The notes below the pieces were generated by a model that was not told the DNA's origin, did no database searches, and was given only the letters and a program-made list of their open reading frames with translations. From contig NW_026089422.1 of assembly GCF_933775445.1 (NCBI RefSeq), positions 248,001 through 312,000 of the forward strand: a DNA stretch of 64,000 nt, written 5' to 3'. Each line of letters opens with the position of its first letter. Position 1 is the first letter of the stretch. This document shows, one piece after another, positions 26,801 through 33,920 of this stretch. The DNA comes from Argentina anserina. Lineage: Eukaryota; Streptophyta; Magnoliopsida; Rosales; Rosaceae. A program made the translations under genes and the position numbers.

Positions 26801-27827
26801 ATTTCTCGTTTGAGTATCTTTCTGTAAGGCTTTCTGATGCGAGTTTCTATTGAATTTGAGAGTTTTGCAAGTGTGGGAGTGTGTTTCTTTCAAACTGAGT
26901 ATCTTTACATAGTTTGCGTATCTTTACTATTCCAATTGTGTATCTTTATATCGTTTGCGTATCTTTACTATTCCAATTGTGTATCTTTTCATTTCTCGTT
27001 TGAGTATCTTTCTGTAAGGCTTTCTGATGCGAGTTTCTATTGAATTTGAGAGTTTTGCAAGTGTGGGAGTGTGTTTCTTTCAAACTGAGTATCTTTACAT
27101 AGTTTGCGTATCTTTACTATTCCAATTGGGTATCTTTACATTGTTTGCGTATCTTTACTATTCCAATTGTGTATCTTTTCATTTCTCGTTTGAGTATGTT
27201 TCTGTAATGCTTTCTGATGCGAGTTTCTATTGAATTTGAGAGTTTTGCAAGTGTGGGAGTGTGTTTCTTTCAAACTGAGTATCTTTACATAGTTTGCGTA
27301 TCTTTACTATTCCAATTGTGTATCTTTACATTGTTTGCGTATCTTTACTATTCCAATTGTGTATCTTTTCATTTCTCGTTTGAGTATGTTTCTGTAATGC
27401 TTTCTGATGCGAGTTTCTATTGAATTTGAGAGTTTTGCAATTGTGGGAGTGTGTTTCTTTCAAACTGAGTATCTTTACATCGTTTGCGTATCTTTACTAT
27501 TCCAATTGTGTATCTTTTCATTTCTCGTTTCAGTATCTTTCTGTAAGGCTTTCTGATGCGAGTTTCTATTGAATTTGAGAGTTTTGCAAGTGTGGGAGTG
27601 TGTTTCTTTCAAACTGAGTATCTTTACATCGTTTGCGTATCTTTACTATTCCAATTGCGTATCTTTACATCGTTACCGTATCTTTACTATTCCAATTGTG
27701 TATCTTTACTTCGTTTGCGTATCTTTACTATTCCAATTGTGTATCTTTACATCGTTTGCGTATCTTTACTATTCCAATTGTGTATCTTTTCATTTCTCGT
27801 TTGAGTATCTTTCTGTAAGGCTTTCTG
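22978..27827 (+). repeat. 2425-bp higher-order repeat, two tandem copies
   Basis: Copies 22978-25402 and 25403-27827 follow each other directly and include the 272-bp four-box unit at their ends. Shared private variants include GCGTAGCTTTACGATTCC, TTTTCAATTCTCG, CCAATTGGGTATC and CTCGTTTCAGTATC. The first copy overlaps the second copy of the 1963-bp HOR, so nested duplications occurred in sequence. Differences include GTTGGCG at about 24340 and TCTACTGAATTTG at about 24800, both in the first copy only. Confidence 0.9.
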
Positions 27828-28099
27828 ATGCGAGTTTCTATTGAATTTGAGAGTTTTGCAATTGTGGGAGTGTGTTTCTTTCAAACTGACTATCTTTACA
27901 TCGTTTGCGTATCTTTACTATTCCAATTGCGTATCTTTACATCGTTTCCGTATCTTTACTATTCCAATTGTGTATCTTTACTTCGTTTGCGTATCTTTAC
28001 TATTCCAATTGTGTATCTTTACATCGTTTGCGTATCTTTACTATTCCAATTGTGTATCTTTTCATTTCTCGTTTGAGTATCTTTCTGTAAGGCTTTCTG
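27556..28099 (+). repeat. Two tandem 272-bp four-box units
   Basis: Two consecutive units (27556-27827 and 27828-28099) each hold four 41-bp sub-repeats, the longest form seen in the window. They share private variants: CCAATTGCGTATC in the second box and CTTCGTTTGCG in the third. A four-box unit also occurs at 25131-25402, exactly 2425 bp upstream of the first, as part of the 2425-bp higher-order repeat. They lie next to the final left-flank unit before the retrotransposon. Confidence 0.9.
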
Positions 28100-28237
28100 A
28101 TGCGAGTTTCTATTGAATTTGAGAGTTTTGCAATTGTGGGAGTGTGTTTCTTTCAAACTGAGTATCTCTACATCGTTTGCGTATCTTTACTATTCCAATT
28201 GTGTATCTTTTCATTTCTCGTTTGAGTATCTTTCTGT

Positions 28238-28242
28238 AAGGC
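28238..28242 (+). repeat. Target-site duplication, left copy (AAGGC)
   Basis: The five bases AAGGC immediately before the left LTR are repeated directly after the right LTR. Five-base duplications are what integrases of Ty3/gypsy elements normally leave. The target lies in the CTGTAAGGCTTCTG tail of a satellite unit. Confidence 0.97.
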
Positions 28243-28608
28243 TGATAGGAGCACAAAGTGTGACGTTCTTAATGTGATTATGCCCTATTCTTACTCTTTG
28301 TTACCTCTTATTTAGTATGTTTTAGTTTCTTTTGTATGAATAAGTGTCTAGGTAGAGCTTATGTCAATTATGAATGAATTGATGATGAAATCGTGCTAAG
28401 TGTTAATAATCCTTGTTGAGATATGATTCCTTGTTCGAGTAGGATTCATCCTTTTGTATTTCTTTGTTTCTAACATACTTATTCTTATTAGGAAATACAA
28501 ATCCATGTTGGAGAAGGAAAGCAATCCTAGTTCCACAAGGAAAGAGAAGAAAATACACTTAAAAGCCCAATCCATGCAAGAAATCAAAATGCTGTCAAGA
28601 TTCATAGT

Positions 28609-28638
28609 CCAACTTCGACGGGCTCCCATGGATAGCTC
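28609..28638 (+). repeat. Diverged 30-bp repeat in LTR, copy 1 (copy 2 at 29152-29181)
   Basis: The segment starting CCAACTTCGACGGGCTCCC recurs 543 bp later as CCAACTTTGACGAGCTCCC. I count 26 identical bases of 30. Both lie in U3, upstream of the TATA box, so they could be duplicated regulatory sequence, but no factor site is recognised. Confidence 0.7.
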
Positions 28639-28902
28639 CGATCGTGTTAGAAGACGTACCTTATATGGATAAAAATGATTTTGAGTCTAGTTTCTGTAGG
28701 ATTTGAAATCAAATCAATATCTTATTCCTACAGGGAGATATGACCGAATCATTGATCGGAGGTCCAGTGAACTCGACGGAATTATCTCAGCCATTGATTT
28801 GCTTTTGATCCAAGGGCTATGAGGGAAACTTGGGACCTTGTTTCTCCTGCATATAGAGCACAAATATGATCAGAATCTCCATAAATCCCTGCACCAAAGA
28901 AT

Positions 28903-28990
28903 GTCAAAGAAGGCATGCAGCAAATTTAATGAGAAGAGGCAAGAAAGTCAAAGAAGGCATGCAGCAAATTTAATGAGGAGAGGTAAGAAA
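28903..28990 (+). repeat. 44-bp tandem duplication in left LTR U3
   Basis: Two adjacent 44-bp copies (28903-28946 and 28947-28990) begin GTCAAAGAAGGCATGCAGC and differ at two positions (GAGAAG/GAGGAG and GGCAAG/GGTAAG). The pair is present unchanged in the right LTR at 34581-34668, so it existed in the parent element. Duplicated blocks in U3 often act as enhancers in retroelements; that role is only inferred here. Confidence 0.9.
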
Positions 28991-29391
28991 AATCAAACAT
29001 GGCTGCAACAATTAAGACTTTTGCTGCCTCCCTAATTCAAAGGAAGAAATTTGTGCAAAAGAAATCAGCATTAAAGGAGGAAGAATATATGCAATTAATG
29101 CAAAAGATATGCAATCCTTATATAAATCATAATTCTGGCACTGCAGATCATCCAACTTTGACGAGCTCCCCTGGACAGCTCAGAATGATTGATAAAGTGC
29201 ATGATATATGGATGAAAAGCCACGGAAGTCTAGTTGAAATTACCAGTTGGAATCATCTCAATATCTATTTTCTAGAGAAAGTTATGGCCACAACAAGGGA
29301 CAAAGGTCAGATCTGCCGAATCTAGGAAACCTCAACCAATTTGGTTTCAACTTTGTGGACTTTGTGGCCATCCTCCCTTGGGTTTCTTCCT

Positions 29392-29401
29392 CTATATATA
29401 G
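29392..29401 (+). promoter_or_regulatory. Probable LTR TATA box (left LTR)
   Basis: CTATATATAG follows the pyrimidine-rich GGTTTCTTCCT and is the best TATA motif in the LTR. Transcription would start about 25-35 bp downstream, near 29425. The identical site in the right LTR is at 35070-35079. Confidence 0.7.
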
Positions 29402-29846
29402 CACCTCATTTCCACATAAAATGAGGATCAACCTTGCTCACAAGACTTGCCAAAGCTCTGCCTTAAACACTACTCATCATCCTCAAAGCCATTCAAGGCG
29501 AAAACACCATCTTCCCTTCATTACATTCGATCCAAAGCGCTACGCCTAGGATTGCCATTCAAGTTGAAGCCGTGCTGCCTTGTTTTGATACCTCTCAGGA
29601 GATTTACAAAGTGTAACTCGTTACTTCTTCACTTATGTTTTCGGTTTGGATTCTTTATGTGATGTTGTGTTTATGTTTTTGGCTAGTTCCGAATTTGTGG
29701 AATACTCTTATGTAGTTTACGATTTTGCAAGATGTTATAAAGTAGTTCTGATTTTGTTTTCTATGATTTCTATGTAGATGTCGTGAGTTTATAATTCAAT
29801 GATTTAATGATTCTCTTTCTTGTGCGTTAACTATATGTGATTCAAG

Positions 29847-30147
29847 GCGCTAAGTTAGTTTTGCATATAGGATTCTTAAGTGTTTTTGTTAACTTGTTAA
29901 AGTAAGTGACATGCTTGACTTGTTAGTAATCACTAGGAATTAACCATGATTCGTTGTTATCTAAGATGCGCTAAGTAATTAGATAAGAGATGAATCAATG
30001 AAGTGGTAAGATTGAGAATGACATGTTACCTTGTAATTTCTAAGCGCTAAGATAGGATTACCAGGCCATGTTTCGAGTTAGGGATGCGCTAAGTAACCTA
30101 GTTCGGTATTAGGTTGTTGTTTGTTCACTCAATACTTGTCCGCTAAG
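29847..30147 (+). repeat. Cluster of five GCGCTAAG motifs in R/U5
   Basis: GCGCTAAG occurs at 29847, 29968, 30044 and 30086, and CCGCTAAG at 30140, all on the + strand. The surrounding bases are partly shared (GATGCGCTAAGTAA twice). The cluster lies downstream of the inferred transcription start, so it would be in the RNA leader. The same cluster is in the right LTR at 35525-35825. Confidence 0.75.
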
Positions 30148-30356
30148 GCTCGGTGTTTGCATAGGATGAGATTATGATTTTGAAGCTACTTGTGACGATT
30201 TGTTTGGTGATGTTTATGTGTTGTTTGGTTGATCACATGTATATATTAGTTTAGGTTTTATTTTCTGTTTTTATCTTTCAACCCGATACTATATATCAAA
30301 CTCTTTTAAACTCGTATGAATTCGTTGTTAAATGTTTGTGATTCTTTACCCTGGTT

Positions 30357-30366
30357 GGATCCCCGG
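30357..30366 (+). promoter_or_regulatory. U5 segment complementary to the primer-binding site
   Basis: GGATCCCCGG here is the exact reverse complement of CCGGGGATCC at 30461-30470, which overlaps the 3' part of the primer-binding site. In genomic RNA the two could form a 10-bp stem closing a loop of 94 nt. The wider sequence GGTTGGATCCCCGG also resembles the T-arm of tRNA-Asp as I recall it (GGTTCGATCCCCGG). Whether it regulates primer annealing is inference. Confidence 0.6.
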
Positions 30367-30449
30367 TTTGTGAACGATACCCTCTTGCTTTATACTACTA
30401 ACGATGCTTACAGGGTTAATATTGATCTCGAGTAATCGAACCGATCAAA

Positions 30450-30469
30450 TGGCGCCGTTGCCGGGGATC
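30450..30469 (+). promoter_or_regulatory. Primer-binding site for tRNA-Asp
   Basis: TGGCGCCGTTGCCGGGGATC starts two bases after the left LTR and is complementary to the 3' end of plant tRNA-Asp (GTC), including its CCA tail, over about 20 bases; the tRNA sequence is recalled, not looked up. Minus-strand DNA synthesis would start here. An Asp primer is characteristic of Athila elements, whereas Tat1 was described with Asn, Ogre with Arg, and CRM and many others with initiator Met. Confidence 0.93.
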
Positions 30470-30527
30470 CATCTTTATGGATCTCTAATCTTTTAATTTC
30501 GAATTCATTGTTCATATTGTAAATTTG

Positions 30528-30551
30528 TATATATATATATATATTTTTTTT
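30528..30551 (+). repeat. (TA)n microsatellite followed by a T run
   Basis: About eight TA repeats lead into a run of eight T. It is a simple repeat in the noncoding leader of the retrotransposon. Confidence 0.9.
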
Positions 30552-31315
30552 CTTTTTGTAAACATATAGTAAATATATCTTAGGTTGTTGTTTTGGTGAT
30601 TGAGTGAATGATTGTTGTAGGTTGTAAATCGAACGGAATAGGTAAAGTCCCTTTTGTTAATATTAACCTTAACCCCTCATGTTTTCTTCCAAAGTTTTTG
30701 CATGAGGTTGAGGGCGGCTTTTATTAACACTTAGAGATTTGTCTAACACCCAAGTTTCAGTCTAGCTGAGTAAGGGGCACCCTCTTTTATTACCCTGGTG
30801 CATGGGACCAAAATTGGATCTCAGAGAACTATTGACTGACATACATCTCGGTGATGGAGTCGATAGGGAGTTCGCTCTCCGTAGTTCAACAAATGAGTCC
30901 TACCATGTTCACTATCTCTAATTGAGCTATACGGCCTTCTGAAACAAAGACTTGATCTTGTGTCTAGACATCCATACTTAGGCCGCACGTCCACTTTGGT
31001 TTACAACTTAGAATCAATCGATGATTTAATTGTTTGAATAACAACTTAAGGATGTTAAAGCATGAAATCTATTGAAAAGTAACTTGTAAAAAAAAATTGA
31101 CATATAATAATTGTAATTGTGCGTACTTTATTAGGTTTTTAAGTTGAGAAATTAAAACGAACTTAAACATAAGATTTGACAATATGTTGGATTGGTTGTT
31201 AAGCTAGTTTTCGTTTCTTTTGTCCCCTTACCATGTACTTATTATATTTAAATCACTTTTGACATGTTTGTGACTTGTATATACAATGACTTCCTAATTG
31301 TTATTCTCTAACTTT

Positions 31316-31395
31316 TGCATTGCATCTTAATGATCTCATTCTAATTGCATTCATTATGCATTGCATTCATTTTGCATCTCATTCATGTTGCATTT
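31316..31395 (+). repeat. Degenerate TGCAT/TTCATT repeat
   Basis: TGCAT occurs seven times in about 80 bp, interspersed with TTCATT or CTCATT. The spacing is irregular, between 4 and 24 bp. It looks like a decayed short tandem repeat; no function is evident. Confidence 0.7.
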
Positions 31396-31650
31396 TTAAT
31401 TCCACAAAATATCATATGGCTAGAGGAACATAGTCTCTTAAGGATCTCATGTCCTATGTTATGTTCGGTAGGTTCCCACTTTCACTAAAGATTTTAATTA
31501 AGATTCTACAGATTTATAGTGAAGTGACCAGCAATGAGCTCGAGAATATACTACAAGGTTGGACAACAAAATGGCGGAGGAGAAACCCCATAATGTGTCA
31601 CCTACAAAATGATTGAAAGGAAAACTCGGTCTAAGCTATTAGACTTTAAA

Positions 31651-31680
31651 TTTAAGCGCTTGTTGGGAGGCAACCCAATT
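31651..31680 (+). other. Conserved GGGAGGCAACCCA element of Athila/Tat-type retrotransposons
   Basis: TTAAGCGCTTGTTGGGAGG followed by CAACCCAATT includes a small inverted repeat, TTGGG-AGGCAA-CCCAA (31663-31678). An almost identical GCGCTnnnTGGGAGGCAACCCA block is commonly found just after the pol region in Athila/Tat-group elements. Its presence suggests that everything upstream of it from gag to integrase was lost while the downstream part was kept. Its function is unknown to me. Confidence 0.75.
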
Positions 31681-32280
31681 TTGATTCTTTACTCTTTACT
31701 CTTTATTTGGTTATTGTTTTTGTTCTTTTTGATTTGTTTTGTGCGTGTGTAGGTTAGTCTTCGAGAAAACGTGAAGAGGAGCAAAACATTTTCGTTCAAC
31801 AGAATCTGGCAGAAACAGTCCGTTGACTTCGGCAGACTGTATCTCCCAGCTCACATGGAGTTGGAATATGTGCTTTATATGGAAACAAAGGTCTTTGAGT
31901 CTAGTTTCTGTATCGTTTTACAGAACTAGATTTAGAGGTCTACATCATTCCCAGTTGCAATTTGAAGGCAGCAAGGTCGTGTCAGAGATTCAGAACTTGT
32001 GCAGTTGCAGTCCGGAAACGGCAAAACATGGAGCACTTCAGGTCAAACTGGGCAGTCGTACCATACATGAATTGAAAGATTGTTGTGTTATCTTCAACTT
32101 TCATTCGGGCCACTTGTCCATTCCGGCTGTTTAAGTCAACGAAAATGAGCACGGAATGCAGGCTGTTGGACCGCGCCATGGGGGAGCTTTTCTCATATTT
32201 TTCTCTTCTTTATATTTTTGTGTCTTTGTTTCTTTCTTCTATGCTTTGTTTTTCATTGCATTATTTATTTTTGACATTCA

Positions 32281-32315
32281 TTGAGGACAATGCATGATTC
32301 GAGTGTGGGGGAAGG
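32281..32315 (+). promoter_or_regulatory. PPT-like block: GAGGACAATG...GAGTGTGGGGG
   Basis: TTGAGGACAATGCATGATTC followed by GAGTGTGGGGGAAGG resembles the GAGGACAATG...AAGTGTGGGGG block that many Athila/Tat elements carry downstream of pol. It looks like an internal polypurine tract, which could prime extra plus-strand synthesis. That function is inference. Confidence 0.65.
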
Positions 32316-32356
32316 TTTACATGTTAGTGTCATAAAATCAGAAAAATAAAAATAAA

Positions 32357-32360
32357 TTTT

Positions 32361-32402
<42 letters not shown>

Positions 32403-32409
32403 TGTTTTG
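32357..32409 (+). repeat. (TTTTG)n/(TTTTTG)n simple repeat
   Basis: A T run passes into tandem GTTTT and then GTTTTT repeats over about 50 bp. This is low-complexity DNA in the 3' noncoding part of the retrotransposon. Confidence 0.92.
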
Positions 32410-33024
32410 AGTCCTAGGTATGCCTTTAACTGTCTATGATGAGTTGATCTTTGGATGATTGGTTGATAGATGATCATGATATTGAATTGAACTTAATAGC
32501 AATTTGATGGTTAATCAATGTGTAGATTTTGTACGAACATGTAGTAGATGAGGATTTTGAAACTTAGGTACAAAATGAACATGTTCCTTACTTGTTTGAA
32601 TTCATGTAACCTATGTGAGTTTCGAGCCATATATGTGCCTTTGTTTGGAGGGTTAAATCTATCGTTTCTTGGCTATATAACCTCATTACATCTATTTTGA
32701 TCAATTCATATGCCATAGAATTGCAATGAACTAGAGAATGCTAGAACTTACTTTGTGAAACTTTCGAAGCTTTATGTCATAATATACTCTGATTTTGAAA
32801 ATGATTGTTGGATATTTTTAGGATTCCACCACTTAAACCAAAAAGCCGTATGCCTTATTTGTACCCTGCTTGGGACACCTTAGTATTAACCCATTTGAGC
32901 CTACGTTAAACCTTTTATTCATCACCAACATGTTAATATCCTTGCTTAGTATAGTTATATCTCTACCTTGTTCTCGCGGCTTGGCAGAGCTGATATTTGA
33001 TGTTAATATGGAGTGATGATTCGA

Positions 33025-33039
33025 TTCAAGTGTGGGGTT
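33025..33039 (+). promoter_or_regulatory. Second PPT-like motif TTCAAGTGTGGGGTT
   Basis: This 15-base motif is identical to the one at 33904-33918 just before the right LTR. The 880 bp between them would be bracketed if both prime plus-strand DNA. Confidence 0.65.
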
Positions 33040-33055
33040 ATGCTATGTATGTATT

Positions 33056-33175
33056 TATGCCGTATGAAAAGAGTGAAATGAATGAAAAAAAAAATAGAAA
33101 GATGCCGTGAGAAGAAAAAGAGAAAAATACATGAGCACGGCTTGAATAAAAAAAATACAAAGAAGTTACGGCATA
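33056..33175 (+). repeat. A-rich segment bracketed by a 9-bp inverted repeat
   Basis: TATGCCGTA at 33056-33064 is complementary to TACGGCATA at 33167-33175. Between them lies an A/G-rich stretch with two A runs. A hairpin is possible but the arms are short for a loop of about 100 bases. Confidence 0.5.
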
Positions 33176-33903
33176 GCTACGTTTGATGTGAATTTGGAGT
33201 TGTGATTTATTTTTTGAAGGCTCAATAATGTTGTACTTTAGCCTTTGTTCGTTTTCACAATGTTTAGAGTGAAGAATGGGTCCAACATGATAAAATTGGC
33301 CCTTGTTTTATGAAGTATGGCGACATAAGGTGGATGATTATTACTCTGCTAAGTCTTGAGGATGACCTTTGTGATTCCTTTTACCTGAAAAATGATATCC
33401 TTACCGAGCCTAAGCCTACCTTTTATAAAGATCCACATGATTCTTAAAATGAGTAGCTCTTGATCTGTGGAGTTTGTTTCATGAGTAAGCATATGGTTTT
33501 GGTTCATTTGTGCATATGATTGGTATCTTTCATGAGGTTTTCGAATTCACTATGTGCTCATAACTCTTATGTGTGAAAAGCTTTTAAGCATATGCCATGT
33601 TCTTGAGAGAAAATATTTGGAGTGCATATCCCTTGTGAGTTGAATTTGAACTTGTTTTGAACATGTTGAGCTTACAATCACCTATGTTTCTGCCATGTCT
33701 TACTTGTTATGTGAGATCTCATGTTATTAACCATTGAATTCATTCTATCTATTTCGATTAATTGTTATTCTTGATGCTATGAGTTTGAAGATCTCTGAGA
33801 CAAAATGTTGAAGGCATTATAGTTGAGTCATTAGTTTAGTTGTTTTGATTTTTGTTTTATGTTTTTGTTTCCCTTTTTATTATTTGCTAAGGGACTAGCA
33901 AAG

Positions 33904-33920
33904 TTCAAGTGTGGGGTTGT
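33904..33920 (+). promoter_or_regulatory. Polypurine tract of the retrotransposon
   Basis: TTCAAGTGTGGGGTTGT abuts the right LTR, with AAGTGTGGGG at 33907-33916. This is where plus-strand DNA synthesis would be primed. A TTGT spacer separates the G run from the LTR start, so the tract is not flush; Athila/Tat elements commonly have this AGTGTGGGG form. Confidence 0.8.

Larger units (their letters stand above)
1..28242. repeat. Satellite DNA array, left part (148-272 bp units)
   Basis: This is an uninterrupted head-to-tail array, all units in the same orientation, running off the left edge of the window and ending exactly at the retrotransposon. Units begin at the ATGCGAGTTTCTATT motif and repeat every 190, 149, 231 or 272 bp, or 1 bp less when the unit ends GGCTTCTG rather than GGCTTTCTG. 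The strand shown is T-rich: the 41-bp sub-repeat has 20 T and 8 A. Neighbouring units differ by point variants, while units kilobases apart can be identical, which is the signature of higher-order repeat organisation. Unit lengths near nucleosome size and a heterochromatic retrotransposon suggest a centromeric, pericentromeric or knob satellite. That location is inferred; no known family name was recognised. Confidence 0.98.
28243..30447 (+). repeat. Left (5') LTR, 2205 bp
   Basis: It begins TGATAGGAGCACAAAG and ends CGAACCGATCA. It matches the right LTR over its full length with no length change. Differences (left/right) are 28646 G/T, 28676 T/G, 29086 T/G, 29373 C/T and 30288 A/C. A TATA box at 29392 would place transcription start near 29425, giving a U3 of about 1.2 kb and R plus U5 of about 1.0 kb. 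Inside are a 44-bp tandem duplication, a diverged 30-bp repeat pair and a cluster of GCGCTAAG motifs. Small open frames of up to 108 codons occur but resemble no known protein and overlap each other. Confidence 0.97.
30470..31650 (+). other. Retrotransposon 5' internal region, no coding capacity seen
   Basis: This holds the sequence between the primer site and the GGGAGGCAACCCA element. Autonomous relatives have a leader, gag and pol here, several kilobases long; this copy has about 1.2 kb with frequent stops and no retroviral zinc knuckle, protease or reverse-transcriptase motif noticed. It contains a (TA)n/T-run at 30528-30551 and a TGCAT-rich repeat at 31316-31395. The loss of gag-pol is what makes the element non-autonomous. 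Confidence 0.8.
31681..33903 (+). other. Retrotransposon 3' internal noncoding region
   Basis: About 2.2 kb between the GGGAGGCAACCCA element and the polypurine tract. Some Athila elements carry an env-like gene here; I see none. The longest open frame (31823-32134, 103 codons) has no recognisable motif. Visible features are a 19-bp TTTGAGTCTAGTTTCTGTA match to the LTR (31894-31912), a T-rich tract at about 32187-32280, the GAGGACAATGCATGATTCG block before the first GTGTGGGGG at 32301, a T/G simple repeat at 32357-32409, a second GTGTGGGG motif at 33025-33039, and an A-rich stretch at 33076-33160. Confidence 0.75.

Noticed and set aside
1..28242. CRISPR-like regular repeats
   Set aside because: There are no unique spacers; the sequence between repeats is itself repeated. 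The context is eukaryotic satellite DNA.
28243..28260. Assembly artefact joining retrotransposon to satellite
   Set aside because: The perfect 5-bp target duplication, proper LTR ends and continuing satellite register across the empty site are what a real insertion produces.
28999..29325. 108-codon frame in the LTR (repeated at 34677-35003)
   Set aside because: It lies in U3, ends before the TATA box, overlaps other frames of similar size and resembles no known protein. The two copies differ by substitution simply because the LTRs differ.
31823..32134. 103-codon frame in the retrotransposon interior
   Set aside because: It has no gag, env or pol motif and lies in the conserved noncoding 3' region. 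An overlapping minus-strand frame of 65 codons is just as open. It is likely chance.
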